Positions 8,296-17,729 of a stretch of 44,486 nucleotides of DNA are shown here, in pieces (the first letter of the stretch is position 1; each line of letters opens with the position of its first letter). Source of the stretch: Bacteroidota bacterium (GTDB lineage Bacteria; Bacteroidota; Bacteroidia; JABEUT01); NCBI GenBank assembly GCA_013285655.1, contig JABDHI010000018.1:1-44486 (forward strand), written 5' to 3'. The notes beneath the pieces were generated by a model. It had not been told where the DNA came from, did no database searches, and saw nothing but the letters and a program-made list of their open reading frames with translations. The position numbers and the translations under genes were made by a program.

Positions 8296-11200
8296 CTATT
8301 GTATTACTACCTTACGGTAGGTTACACCATCACCGGTTATTACCTGCACGGTATATATACCCTTGCTGAATGAGCTAAGGTCGTATTGTTTTAACATTTT
8401 GCCGTTTTGTGCACCATAGTTATCTTCTTCAATGGCTTTACCTAATTCATCATATATCGTCACCTTCACATTCTGCTGTTTATCAAGGTTAAGGCTCATG
8501 GTAAACAAGCCTCTTGTTGGGTTAGGATACACAGTTAATGAATTTACCGAAGATACAGTTGGAATACCAGTAGTATTCTTTATGATTACGTTACCGGTAT
8601 TCGATTTTGCAGCGTTATAGTTAATCGCATCCACTTGGTGTGGCATAATTGCAGTCAATGAACAGCCAAATGTTCCCCCTATACCAATGTGGTAGTACCA
8701 AGTTGATTTAGTGGTAGGAGGTGTATCTATATATCCAAAAGTATTCGTATCTACTGAGCCAATACTATCCTTAACAATACCCGGAACGCTGTCGCGGTAA
8801 ATAATGTACCGTTGAAAGGTAGCACCCTCAAAGTTATCCCAAACCAAACTAACCTTATTGGTTGTAGTTAGAGTTGCAGTTAAGTGAATTGTTTTAAACA
8901 AAACACTCTCACCAATAGGTGAGGCCTGCCCGCACGAATCAAGTTCTGATAGTTCATACCACCAACTGCGTTTACCTGAATTTGAAAGAGTATCTACATA
9001 ACTACCTGCACTACCTGCAGAATGGCCTATTACTGTATATACACCAGGGGTTGTAGTTTGCCTGTATATTAGGTATTCAGATATCCTGTTCGGATTAACT
9101 GAATCCCAGGTTATAGTGTTGTAACTTGTTATTGGGTTAACGGTTACCATACATATTGGCATACCCGGAGGTAATGCAGTAGCAATGGTGGCGTTATTGT
9201 CTCCCTTACATCCTGATGCATCGGTAACGGTTACAGCGTAATTGCCTGCACCAAGGCCGCTCACATTTTGTGTAGTAGCGCTGTTACTCCATAAGTAAGT
9301 ATAAGGAGGAGTACCACCAGCTGCAGTTATTAAAATTTTACCCATTGTTTTAGTAGCGCAATTCATATCAATAACAGAATCTATTGTAACCATCGGGCCC
9401 GATGTATTATTAACCGAAGCCTCGCTTGTCGATTGGCATCCGTTGTTATCGGTTACAGTAATGCTATATGTTCCTGCTGTTACACCAACGGTATAGTAAT
9501 TAGTAGAACCTGTGCTCCATAAATAAGTATACGGGGAAGTACCGCCGGATACAGTTACACCTGCACCACCGTTAGCACTACCACAGCTTGCTGCAGTTGG
9601 GCTAACACTCAGACTCATAGCGGTTGGTTCATTAACATTGATAGTATTTACCGCCAAACAACCACTAACATCCGTTACGGTAATAAGGTATGGTGCAGCC
9701 GTTAGGCCTGTAATGCTTGCAGTTGTTGCTCCATTCGACCATTTATACTTATATCCGCCTGCACCGCCGGTTGCATTAACCGTAATAGCTCCATTAGCAC
9801 CGCCACCACAGCTTACATTGGTAAGCAAGCTTGTAGTAAGCGTAGGGCCACTGGCATCATTAATATTTATCGGTTCAAAAGTTAAACAGCCTGCTGCATC
9901 GGTTACGGTTATTACATAAGTTGCGGCGGCCATATTGCTATCGGTTGATAATGTATCGCCATTGTTCCATGAATAACGATACGGTGGTGTACCACCGCTA
10001 ATTACTACTTTGGCTTTGCCATTGGTTAAACCGCAAGAACTATTGGTAATAGTAGGGGTTATTAAAGGAGTATTTGAAGCACCTACAGTTGCTTTACCAG
10101 TTGCAGTACATCCCGATTTATCGGTAAGTGTTACGCTATAGGTTCCTGCATTAAGGCCATTTATAGAACTACCCGTTTCAGCAGGTGTAGTTGTCCATGA
10201 ATAATTAAACGGTGCCACACCGCCATTAGGTGTTGCAGTAACAGTTCCGTTTGTCCTGCCACAACTGGTATTAGTTGCGCTTGCAGTTACAGTTAACGCC
10301 GCAGGTTGGGTTATGGTAGCGGTAGCCGAATCTTTACAACCTATAGAATCTTTTACTAATACGGAATAGGTTCCGGTAGGCAAGTTATATATCAGCTGTG
10401 TTGTTGCAGCATTGCTCCAGGTATATTTATAAGGATTAGTACCATTACTAACTACAGCAGTAATATTTCCGTTGGTAGAACCATTACATGATTCATTAAC
10501 TGTGTTCATATTAATTGACAGAACTTCAACTTTTACGGTAGTTGTTCCAATGGCAGTACAACCTCCATTCGCGCTTGTACCTGTTACACTATACGTAGTG
10601 GTTGCCGTAGGCGTTGCTGTAGCATAACCCATACTAATATTACTTAAACTGGTTGCCGCTGTCCAAACATAACTACTTGCACCAGTTGCCGTTAATGAGC
10701 TATTACCACCGGGACAAATAGATGGGTTGCTTGATGTTATTACAACAGTGGGTGTAGCATATACCACAACACTTAGTGTACCAACCGGGCTACTGCAACC
10801 TGCAGGGGTACTGGCTGTAACACTGTAGGTTCCCGCTGCTGCAGCAGGTGTAGTTGCAATGGTTGGATTTTGAGTTGCAGAAGTAAAACTGTTTGGACCA
10901 GCCCATGTATATTTAGTAGCTCCTGATGAAGTTGCCGTAAGGTTTAATGCTGCACCCGAACATATTGGACCATTGCTACCCAAAGTTGGTGTTGGAGGAT
11001 TTGGATTAACAGTAACTGTTACCGGGGTTGTTGAGGTACATCCATTTGAACCGCTTCCGTTAACGGTATAGGTAATTGTAGCAGTTGGTGATGCAACAAC
11101 TGTTCCACCCGATGGTGTATTTAAGTTTGTTGTTGGGCTCCATGTATAATTAGTAGCACCTGATGCATTCAGCGTTGCCTGCCCGCCGGTACAAATAGAA

Positions 11201-12054
11201 GGAGTACCGGGAGTAACAACAATAGTTGGTGATGCGTTTACGGTTACCATAACAGTTGCTGTACTTGTACAGCCTACCGTAGTAGAACCCGTTACAGTAT
11301 ATGTTGTTGTAACCGTAGGGCTCGCATTTATATAATTACCGGTAGTAACTGTTAAGCCTGCTAAAGGGGTCCATGTGTAATTACTTGCACCACTAGCCGA
11401 TATAGGGCTGCTTCCGCCCGGACAAATAGTACTAACACTTGCCGTAGCAACCACTGTAGGCGTTTGATTTACGGTGATGTTTTGCGCTCCATTAGCAGCA
11501 CAAGAATTTGCATCGGTAACAGATACGCTATAAATAGTGGTAGTGCTGGGGCTAACGGTAATGTTTGAAGTCGTTCCACCTTGTGTCCATGAATAGGTAT
11601 ACGGAGCCGTTCCACCAGTTACATTAGCCGATATGGTTGCAGATGTGCCACTACAAATGGTAGATGATGGAGTAGTTGAAGTTGTAGCGCCTAAAACCGC
11701 CGGTTGGGTAATAGTAAAGGTATATGTACCTGTACATGAATTATAGTCAGTTACAGTAACTGTATATGTACCCGGGCTAAGCTTTGATACGCTGGTAGAT
11801 GTTTGACCGCCGGGCGACCATAAGTAGGTATATGGAGAAGCACCACCACTTGCTGATACCGATGCAGTACCATTAGCATAACCATTACAGGTTACATTAG
11901 TAATAGTAGGGGTAATAGTTATAGTCGGGCAACCTGCTTGGGTAGTTTTAATGTTCCACCAATCATCACCACCGCCATAAACAGTATTAGTTTTAGCATT
12001 GGAAAATGAATTAAAAAGGATTCCGGCTAAAAGAATAAGAGTAATTTTTTTCAT
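8296..12054 (-). CDS. Large SprB-repeat surface protein secreted by the type IX system
   Basis: 1252 residues. A signal peptide (about 1-20, MKKITLILLAGILFNSFSNA) is followed by repeated beta-sandwich modules. Around eight are SprB-like units with the pattern GG..PYTYLW...GTYTVTVTD. In between are four or five immunoglobulin-like units with the pattern ASG...YTW followed by TTTYTV. Two fibronectin-like domains precede the C-terminus (about 985-1150). The last 81 residues (1172-1252, starting SLTVYPNPTRG and ending RKVVIQ) are a type A sorting domain of the type IX secretion system. The protein is therefore expected on the cell surface or released, perhaps as an adhesin or gliding-related filament. 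No enzyme domain is visible. Composition is rich in Thr, Ser, Gly and Val, as usual for such proteins. Confidence 0.92.
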   Translation of the reverse strand: MKKITLILLAGILFNSFSNAKTNTVYGGGDDWWNIKTTQAGCPTITITPTITNVTCNGYANGTASVSASGGASPYTYLWSPGGQTSTSVSKLSPGTYTVTVTDYNSCTGTYTFTITQPAVLGATTSTTPSSTICSGTSATISANVTGGTAPYTYSWTQGGTTSNITVSPSTTTIYSVSVTDANSCAANGAQNITVNQTPTVVATASVSTICPGGSSPISASGASNYTWTPLAGLTVTTGNYINASPTVTTTYTVTGSTTVGCTSTATVMVTVNASPTIVVTPGTPSICTGGQATLNASGATNYTWSPTTNLNTPSGGTVVASPTATITYTVNGSGSNGCTSTTPVTVTVNPNPPTPTLGSNGPICSGAALNLTATSSGATKYTWAGPNSFTSATQNPTIATTPAAAAGTYSVTASTPAGCSSPVGTLSVVVYATPTVVITSSNPSICPGGNSSLTATGASSYVWTAATSLSNISMGYATATPTATTTYSVTGTSANGGCTAIGTTTVKVEVLSINMNTVNESCNGSTNGNITAVVSNGTNPYKYTWSNAATTQLIYNLPTGTYSVLVKDSIGCKDSATATITQPAALTVTASATNTSCGRTNGTVTATPNGGVAPFNYSWTTTPAETGSSINGLNAGTYSVTLTDKSGCTATGKATVGASNTPLITPTITNSSCGLTNGKAKVVISGGTPPYRYSWNNGDTLSTDSNMAAATYVITVTDAAGCLTFEPININDASGPTLTTSLLTNVSCGGGANGAITVNATGGAGGYKYKWSNGATTASITGLTAAPYLITVTDVSGCLAVNTINVNEPTAMSLSVSPTAASCGSANGGAGVTVSGGTSPYTYLWSTGSTNYYTVGVTAGTYSITVTDNNGCQSTSEASVNNTSGPMVTIDSVIDMNCATKTMGKILITAAGGTPPYTYLWSNSATTQNVSGLGAGNYAVTVTDASGCKGDNNATIATALPPGMPICMVTVNPITSYNTITWDSVNPNRISEYLIYRQTTTPGVYTVIGHSAGSAGSYVDTLSNSGKRSWWYELSELDSCGQASPIGESVLFKTIHLTATLTTTNKVSLVWDNFEGATFQRYIIYRDSVPGIVKDSIGSVDTNTFGYIDTPPTTKSTWYYHIGIGGTFGCSLTAIMPHQVDAINYNAAKSNTGNVIIKNTTGIPTVSSVNSLTVYPNPTRGLFTMSLNLDKQQNVKVTIYDELGKAIEEDNYGAQNGKMLKQYDLSSFSKGIYTVQVITGDGVTYRKVVIQ

Positions 12055-12294
12055 GACAGATTTTAGTATTTAATTACAACAATTATTTCAGTTTTATTGG
12101 GGTCTATCGCGCAATTTGAATGAGCGCAGACAAAATTATAAATCCAAACTTAGGCATATATCTTGAATATTGGTAGGTTAATCGTATTATTTTTATTTTA
12201 CAGCTAAAACGTTATTGGTGCAACCTTTATCCCTGGAAAATCATCGCAAGCTTAATTTCATTTATAATAAACTTCTTTAGCCAAACGAATAAGC

Positions 12295-12302
12295 TATTTT
12301 TG
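12295..12302 (+). promoter_or_regulatory. Promoter -7 box of the LuxC-like gene
   Basis: TATTTTTG fits TAnnTTTG and ends 7 nt before the ATG at 12310, predicting a leader of about 5 nt. The remaining part of this 255-nt gap is AT-rich and shows nothing else. Confidence 0.45.
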
Positions 12303-12309
12303 CTGCCTT

Positions 12310-13380
12310 ATGAATCAAACTAAAGCAATAAAGAGTTTCAGTCAATTAGGCGATGAGATAAGGGCATTTTTAAAGAACCCTAATGCCGTTGAGCACGAAG
12401 AATGGAACACAGCCCTTACGTTAGCCGAGCAGCAAAATGGTTGGTTTACAAGCGATAGCATAGTAAACTCACTGAAAGGAATTGAACCCTGGTTAACCAC
12501 AGCATCCCTCACCAGTTGGTTAGCACATTACACCCAACTGCCACAAGAAAATACTAACCCTATAACTGTAAGTGTAGTTATGGCAGGTAACATTCCTTTA
12601 GTTGGTTTCCACGATTTTTTATGCGTATTAATAACGGGTAATATTATTGATGCAAAGCAATCGAGCACAGATAATGTTTTGTTAAAATTTCTGGCCAAAA
12701 GACTGATTGCAATTGAACCCGTATTTGAAAAGCACATTCATTTTATTGAAAAACTTTCAGCAACAGCTAATGCTGTTATTGCAACCGGCAGTAATAATAC
12801 GGCACGTCATTTTGAGTATTACTTCCGGAATGTGCCACACATCATTCGTAAAAACAGGAATGGTGTTGCCATATTAACGGGTGAAGAAACAACGGAAGAC
12901 CTAAGCAAACTGGGAGAAGATATCTTCAGTTATTATGGCTTGGGGTGCAGAAATATTTCGAAGATGTATATACCGGAAGGATACGATCTGGGAAACTTCT
13001 TTAGAGGTATTGAAAAATATAGCGCGGTGGTTAACCACAATAAATATGCCAACAACTATACTTATAACCGCACCATTTTTTTAATGGATGGTAAAATATT
13101 TAACGATAATAATTTCCTGGCTGTTATAGAAGATAAGGCCATCCCCTCGCCTATTGCAGTATTGCATTACGAAAGGTATAACAACCTTAATTCACTTACA
13201 GAAAAACTTGCTGCACAAAAGGAACTGATTCAGTGCATTGCAACTACCGAGAAGGTAAAACAACAATTGGGAAACATACCTATACCCGTTGTTAAACTGG
13301 GAGAAGCACAATCGCCGGGGCTGATGGATTATGCCGATGGAGTAGATGTGATAAAGTTTATAGTAGAGCAAAGCAAATAA
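12310..13380 (+). CDS. LuxC-like acyl-CoA reductase
   Basis: 356 residues of the LuxC/acyl-CoA reductase type, related to aldehyde dehydrogenases. Such enzymes reduce a bound acyl thioester to an aldehyde with NAD(P)H. Visible marks are VSVVMAGNIPLVGFHDFL at 88-104, the nucleotide-site segment VIATGSNNTARHF at 156-168, and the likely catalytic Cys213 in YYGLGCRNISKMY. No luxE or luciferase genes are near, so bioluminescence is not implied; the role of the Bacteroidota versions is unsettled. The folP gene starts 31 nt downstream with its own promoter box. The usual ferredoxin partner lies across the surface-protein gene. Confidence 0.82.
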   Translation: MNQTKAIKSFSQLGDEIRAFLKNPNAVEHEEWNTALTLAEQQNGWFTSDSIVNSLKGIEPWLTTASLTSWLAHYTQLPQENTNPITVSVVMAGNIPLVGFHDFLCVLITGNIIDAKQSSTDNVLLKFLAKRLIAIEPVFEKHIHFIEKLSATANAVIATGSNNTARHFEYYFRNVPHIIRKNRNGVAILTGEETTEDLSKLGEDIFSYYGLGCRNISKMYIPEGYDLGNFFRGIEKYSAVVNHNKYANNYTYNRTIFLMDGKIFNDNNFLAVIEDKAIPSPIAVLHYERYNNLNSLTEKLAAQKELIQCIATTEKVKQQLGNIPIPVVKLGEAQSPGLMDYADGVDVIKFIVEQSK

Positions 13381-13394
13381 CAAATAGCTTTTGT

Positions 13395-13402
13395 TATTTT
13401 TG
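13395..13402 (+). promoter_or_regulatory. Promoter -7 box of folP
   Basis: TATTTTTG fits TAnnTTTG and ends 9 nt before the ATG at 13412, predicting a leader of about 7 nt. Confidence 0.45.
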
Positions 13403-13411
13403 ATACTTATC

Positions 13412-14290
13412 ATGGGCACAACAACTATACATACTGCAAACAGGTTACTACCATTAAAGCTTTTAAACGGCAGGGAATTGTCGTTTGATATGCCTTTGGT
13501 AATGGGTATTGTAAACATTACCCCTGATTCTTTTTACGATGGCGGCAAGTATGAGTCGCCTGAAGATGCAGTTGCACAAGCCAACAAACTAGTAGCCGAA
13601 GGCGCAGCAATTATAGATGTGGGTGCAGCATCTACAAGGCCCAACGCAGTTTTCCTCAAACCCGAAGAAGAATTAAAAAGATTACTACCCGTATTAGATG
13701 CTTTGATTAAAAGCAATCCTGAAATAATTATTTCGGTAGATACGTTTCATGCCGAGGTTGCTAAAAAAGTAGTGGAACATGGTGCTTCCATAATAAACGA
13801 CGTATCGGGCGGCACCATGGATGATACGATGTTTAAAACTGTCGGCAAGCTTAAAGCACCCTATATACTTATGCATATGCAAGGCACACCCGAGACCATG
13901 CAGCATAACCCTACCTATGAAGATGTAACCAAAGAGGTTTACAACTTTCTATCGGCACAGGTTGATAAGGCACGTTATTTCGGAGTAAAACAAATAATAG
14001 TTGATACTGGCTTTGGCTTTGGCAAAACTGTCGAACATAACTACACCTTATTGCACAACCTGGGTACGTTCCGTAGGCTTGGGCTGCCGATATTAGCAGG
14101 CGTATCACGTAAATCGATGGTAAACAAAGTACTTAAAACAAAAGCACAAAATGCCTTGACCGGCACTATTGCACTCAATACCATTGCATTATTACAAGGC
14201 GCTAATATTTTGCGTGTGCACGATGCTAAAGAAGCCAAAGAAGTGATTAAAATAGTTAACCAGTACTTATACCCATCAACTGAAGTATGA
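13412..14290 (+). CDS. folP: Dihydropteroate synthase
   Basis: 292 residues from the ATG at 13412. FolP joins p-aminobenzoate to hydroxymethyl-dihydropterin diphosphate in folate synthesis and is the target of sulfonamides. All signatures are visible: MGIVNITPDSFYDGG at 31-45, IIDVGAASTRP at 67-77, SVDTFHAEVA, INDVSGG, DTGFGFGKT, and GVSRKS near the C-terminus. A TTG start at 13391 would add seven residues but overlaps the promoter box, so 13412 is preferred. The stop overlaps the cdaA start (ATGA), implying coupled translation. The folP-cdaA pairing is common in Bacteroidota. Confidence 0.96.
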   Translation: MGTTTIHTANRLLPLKLLNGRELSFDMPLVMGIVNITPDSFYDGGKYESPEDAVAQANKLVAEGAAIIDVGAASTRPNAVFLKPEEELKRLLPVLDALIKSNPEIIISVDTFHAEVAKKVVEHGASIINDVSGGTMDDTMFKTVGKLKAPYILMHMQGTPETMQHNPTYEDVTKEVYNFLSAQVDKARYFGVKQIIVDTGFGFGKTVEHNYTLLHNLGTFRRLGLPILAGVSRKSMVNKVLKTKAQNALTGTIALNTIALLQGANILRVHDAKEAKEVIKIVNQYLYPSTEV

Positions 14291-15066
14291 TCAGTTTGTT
14301 CATCACATTCCGCTGGTTAGATGCAGTAGATATTTTACTGGTAGCAGTTTTGCTATATGAACTTTACAACCTGGTAAGAGGCACTGCTGCCATTAACATT
14401 CTAACGGGTATAGTATTACTTTATATTATCTGGTTAATTGTGCGTGCGCTCGATATGCAGCTGTTCAGCAGTATACTCAGCCGCTTTATTGATGTAGGTG
14501 TTATTGCCATTATTATTGTGTTCCAGCAGGAGCTTAGAAGATTTTTACTCATCATCGGCAAAACAGAATTATTCAACCGTAAGAATTTCACCAAGAATTT
14601 TTTAATGTTACAATTAGATAAAAACCAGGAACTCGACCTCCACCCTATTTTAAAAGCGTGTCGCAATTTGGCCGATAAACAAACAGGTGCACTCATTGTT
14701 ATTCAAAAAGATACGGATCTGGACTTTTATGCCCAAACGGGAGATATTATTGATAGCAACATTACCGAGGCCATGTTGGAAAGCATCTTTTTCAAGAACA
14801 ATCCACTACACGATGGAGCAGTAATTATTAAGGACAATAAGATACATGCTGCACGTTGCGTATTACCAAGTACCGAAAAGACGGACTTCCCTACAAATCT
14901 GGGTATGCGTCACAGAGCTGCGGTCGGCATTACTGAAAAATCAGATGCAATAGCCATATCAGTATCTGAACAAACAGGCTCTATTTCGGTTGCACACCTG
15001 GGTAAACTCTATCACAACCTAACCCCAGAAAAATTCACTTCACTTCTGCACGAGAAGATGCAATAG
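14287..15066 (+). CDS. cdaA: Diadenylate cyclase CdaA
   Basis: 259 residues. CdaA makes the second messenger cyclic di-AMP from two ATP, at the membrane. Three N-terminal membrane helices (about 12-30, 37-54 and 69-88) precede the DisA_N catalytic domain. The catalytic motif DGA is at 176-178 in NPLHDGAVII, and RHRAAVG at 208-214 is the second conserved motif. The gene overlaps folP by 4 nt, so the two are one transcription unit. Cyclic di-AMP usually controls potassium and osmotic balance and the cell wall; no effector gene is recognisable nearby. A palindromic element separates it from the opposing receptor gene. Confidence 0.95.
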   Translation: MISLFITFRWLDAVDILLVAVLLYELYNLVRGTAAINILTGIVLLYIIWLIVRALDMQLFSSILSRFIDVGVIAIIIVFQQELRRFLLIIGKTELFNRKNFTKNFLMLQLDKNQELDLHPILKACRNLADKQTGALIVIQKDTDLDFYAQTGDIIDSNITEAMLESIFFKNNPLHDGAVIIKDNKIHAARCVLPSTEKTDFPTNLGMRHRAAVGITEKSDAIAISVSEQTGSISVAHLGKLYHNLTPEKFTSLLHEKMQ

Positions 15067-15079
15067 CATTCTTAACCTC

Positions 15080-15134
15080 GACACTAATTTCACTAATTAA
15101 TAGTAGCTTTAATTTAATTCGTGCAATGCGTGTC
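15080..15134. repeat. Palindromic element between convergent genes
   Basis: Imperfect 21-bp inverted arms (15080-15100 and 15114-15134) around a 13-bp loop; the left arm begins GACACTAATTTCAC and the right ends CGTGTC. The arms match the outer arms of the element at 39097-39273. It lies between the cdaA and receptor stop codons and may end transcription in both directions. Confidence 0.75.
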
Positions 15135-15142
15135 TACCCATT

Positions 15143-17554
15143 TTAGAATTTCAAATTAACCCCTACTAAAAAATTTGCAGGTGCCTGCGCGGAATAATAG
15201 TTCTGGCTGTATACCACACCACCCTGAATATATTCGTAGTTTGTATAGCCGTTCGATACATATTTTAAACTGGTAATGTTGTTCACTAAAAGTGTCAAAT
15301 CTATTTCTTTCATCCATTTAGGAAAGAAAGCGTAATTAACCCTGATATCATTTGTTAAATAAGCAGGTATGGCCCTATCCGCACTTTGTGTGTTATCTAA
15401 ATATTGTTTGCCAACATATTTCGTAAGCAAGCTTACTTCAAGGTGTTTCACCGGAATAAAACTAAGTATACTACCAACTATCCACGAAGGAGAGAATGAA
15501 ATATCCGTTAATGGATGCGTTTGATAGAGTACAGTTTTGTTACTATCGTTCGAATAAATGTATTCGTTAAAATTTTTGATCTTATTAGCACTGTAGGTTG
15601 CATTAGCATCCCATCGTAGCCATTTAACTGGCTGGTAAACCAATTGTGCTTCAATACCTGTGCGGTAACTTTCGGGCACATTAATACGGTTATATGCCCC
15701 AACATCATTCACCTGGCCGTTAAGTACCAATTGATTCTTATAATCCATGTAGTACACATTCGCTTGTATGGCAACATTTTTCCAATGTTGCTTATACCCA
15801 GCCTCCCAATCGACCAGATGCTCGGGCATCGGCCGACTGGATGGGGTCGACTGAGTATAATCATCTCGCGACGGCTCTTTATTGCCAACCGCTACCGATG
15901 CATACAAGTTTTGTGTTGTAGAAAGATCATAGCTAACACCACCTTTAGGATTAAAAAAATCGAGTTTAACATCTTGCGTCACATTCTGTAAGGAATCATT
16001 AAAACCCAGGAAAGAATAATTGACATGCCTGTACTGCATATCGGCAAACAAATACAGGTTATTAATTATTTGGTAGTTGGCGCGTGCAAAAAAATTGACA
16101 TCGGTCTTTAATGCTGTATTACTTACATACTGGTAACTATTGCTTGGCAAGCCATATTGGGCCCAGGTTACATTATCGTAATGCTCACCAAAGTATTGAT
16201 CCCATGCTCCACCAAAATCAACATCCAAACGACTATGATTGGTGTACTTAACATTATAGGTAGCACCATAAAATTTATTGTTCAGCCACAGGTCTTCTAC
16301 AAAATTGCCGGTGTCTTTTCCGGCACCCGGGCTTTGTAAGCCATAATATTCATACCGATATTGCGCATCAAAATCTTCGTAATAACCCCAACCATTCGTT
16401 TGGAACAAAGCTGCATTAACCTGCCAGTCGTGGCCAAGTTGTTGTGATATGTGTAATTGAAAATAATCCTGTTCGTAGTTGTCGGTTTCATTAGGATAAT
16501 ACTGCACCTGCCCTGCTGAATTGTAATACATACCCGCCGGGTTAAAGGTGCGGTTAGTAACTAATGAATCTTGCGGAGTGCCATACCATGCCTGGTAGGT
16601 TTTTTCTTTACCGGTAAACACTACTGCTTTTATCATGGTGTTCTTGCTATAATAACCCGCATCTAAAAATGCTGATTGAAAACTTGAAGTTGCTCTATCA
16701 ACATATCCGTTTGATGTTATTTCAGATCCTCTTCCATCAAAAGCCCAGTGGCCGTTAATTAAACCTGTACCAAACTGAAATGTATTTTTAAATGTATTGT
16801 ATGAACCCGCCGAGCTACTGTATTCAGCATACGGTTGGGTAGCCAGCTTAGTGGTTTCAATATTTATACTCGCGCCAAAAGCACCTGCACCATTAGTTGA
16901 GGTACCTACCCCACGCTGTATTTGTATATTATCAGTACTCGAAACAATGTCCGGCATATCTACCCAATACACGCCCTGATCTTCTGCATCGTTAATAGGT
17001 ACACCATCAATAGTAACATTCACGCGTGTTGCATCGCTACCACGTATATGTATGTAGGTATAGCCTACACCGGCACCTGCATCACTCTGCACCACCATAG
17101 AAGGAGTAAAATTCAGAAGGAACGGCATATCCTGCCCTACATTACTTTTCTCTAAATAATCTTTATCAATATTATTATAGGTAGTAGGTGTTTTATCTCC
17201 TGCACGTGTCGCGCTTACCACCACCTCGTTTGAGTATAATGTTTGTGCAGCCCATGAAAGATTCATAACAGAATCTTTAGGCAATGAAATTTTTACCGTC
17301 TTCACTCCATAACCCACATACTTAAACTGAACTGTGTAATCGCCATCCTTTAACTGCAACTTAAACTTACCATCCAAATCAGTGAACGTAGATAATAAGG
17401 TAGAGTTTATGGTTATTGCTACCATGGGCAATTTTTCTCCGGTAGCCGAATCGGTAATGGTACCACTAAAAAAATGCTGGGCCGAAGCCACCATGGGCAA
17501 AAACATACTAGCAACAAGCAATCTCTTGCACAAACCTTTAATGAAGTTTATCAT
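15143..17554 (-). CDS. TonB-dependent outer-membrane receptor, likely for thiamin
   Basis: 803 residues from the ATG at 17554. A signal peptide (about 1-25, ending VASAQ) is followed by a carboxypeptidase-regulatory-like domain (about 28-110), a plug domain (about 115-235, with RGSDATRVNVTIDGVPIND) and a long beta-barrel ending in phenylalanine (FLVGVNLKF), as expected for outer-membrane insertion. Energy comes from TonB-ExbBD, encoded elsewhere. The leader holds a TPP riboswitch, so the likely cargo is thiamin, its phosphates or a precursor, as for the TPP-controlled OMR1-type receptors of Bacteroides. A GTG start at 17602 would add 16 residues before the signal peptide and is unlikely. GCCGG (17606-17602) can pair with CCGGC (17577-17573) just ahead of the ATG and may be the switching hairpin. 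Confidence 0.93.
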   Translation of the reverse strand: MINFIKGLCKRLLVASMFLPMVASAQHFFSGTITDSATGEKLPMVAITINSTLLSTFTDLDGKFKLQLKDGDYTVQFKYVGYGVKTVKISLPKDSVMNLSWAAQTLYSNEVVVSATRAGDKTPTTYNNIDKDYLEKSNVGQDMPFLLNFTPSMVVQSDAGAGVGYTYIHIRGSDATRVNVTIDGVPINDAEDQGVYWVDMPDIVSSTDNIQIQRGVGTSTNGAGAFGASINIETTKLATQPYAEYSSSAGSYNTFKNTFQFGTGLINGHWAFDGRGSEITSNGYVDRATSSFQSAFLDAGYYSKNTMIKAVVFTGKEKTYQAWYGTPQDSLVTNRTFNPAGMYYNSAGQVQYYPNETDNYEQDYFQLHISQQLGHDWQVNAALFQTNGWGYYEDFDAQYRYEYYGLQSPGAGKDTGNFVEDLWLNNKFYGATYNVKYTNHSRLDVDFGGAWDQYFGEHYDNVTWAQYGLPSNSYQYVSNTALKTDVNFFARANYQIINNLYLFADMQYRHVNYSFLGFNDSLQNVTQDVKLDFFNPKGGVSYDLSTTQNLYASVAVGNKEPSRDDYTQSTPSSRPMPEHLVDWEAGYKQHWKNVAIQANVYYMDYKNQLVLNGQVNDVGAYNRINVPESYRTGIEAQLVYQPVKWLRWDANATYSANKIKNFNEYIYSNDSNKTVLYQTHPLTDISFSPSWIVGSILSFIPVKHLEVSLLTKYVGKQYLDNTQSADRAIPAYLTNDIRVNYAFFPKWMKEIDLTLLVNNITSLKYVSNGYTNYEYIQGGVVYSQNYYSAQAPANFLVGVNLKF

Positions 17555-17620
17555 TATACGGGTATAAACACTGCCGGATAAATCAAAGGGTGGAATATTC
17601 ACCGGCTAACTATTTTCCTT

Positions 17621-17725
17621 GTCTCCTCCCTCCGCAAGCATTACCTTGTTCAGGTTCCAAAACATATTTCTATGTCTAATGGGTATGATCTCAGCCTTTA
17701 TATTGGGCACCCCTTAAAAAGAGAC
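17621..17725 (-). ncRNA. TPP riboswitch (THI element)
   Basis: Read on the minus strand, the segment holds the conserved thi-box parts in order: AGGGGTGCCC, GGCTGAGATCATACCC, GGAACCTGAACAAGGTAATG, then GCGGAGGGA. The closing stem is GTCTC (17725-17721) with GAGAC (17625-17621). It lies 67 nt before the receptor ATG and starts about 2 nt after the predicted transcription start. High TPP is expected to shut off the receptor. Confidence 0.95.
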
Positions 17726-17729
17726 GGAG

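Noticed and set aside
8296-12054. CRISPR-like or tandem DNA repeats
   Set aside because: The repetition is at protein level (SprB and Ig-like modules) with divergent codons and no uniform spacers.
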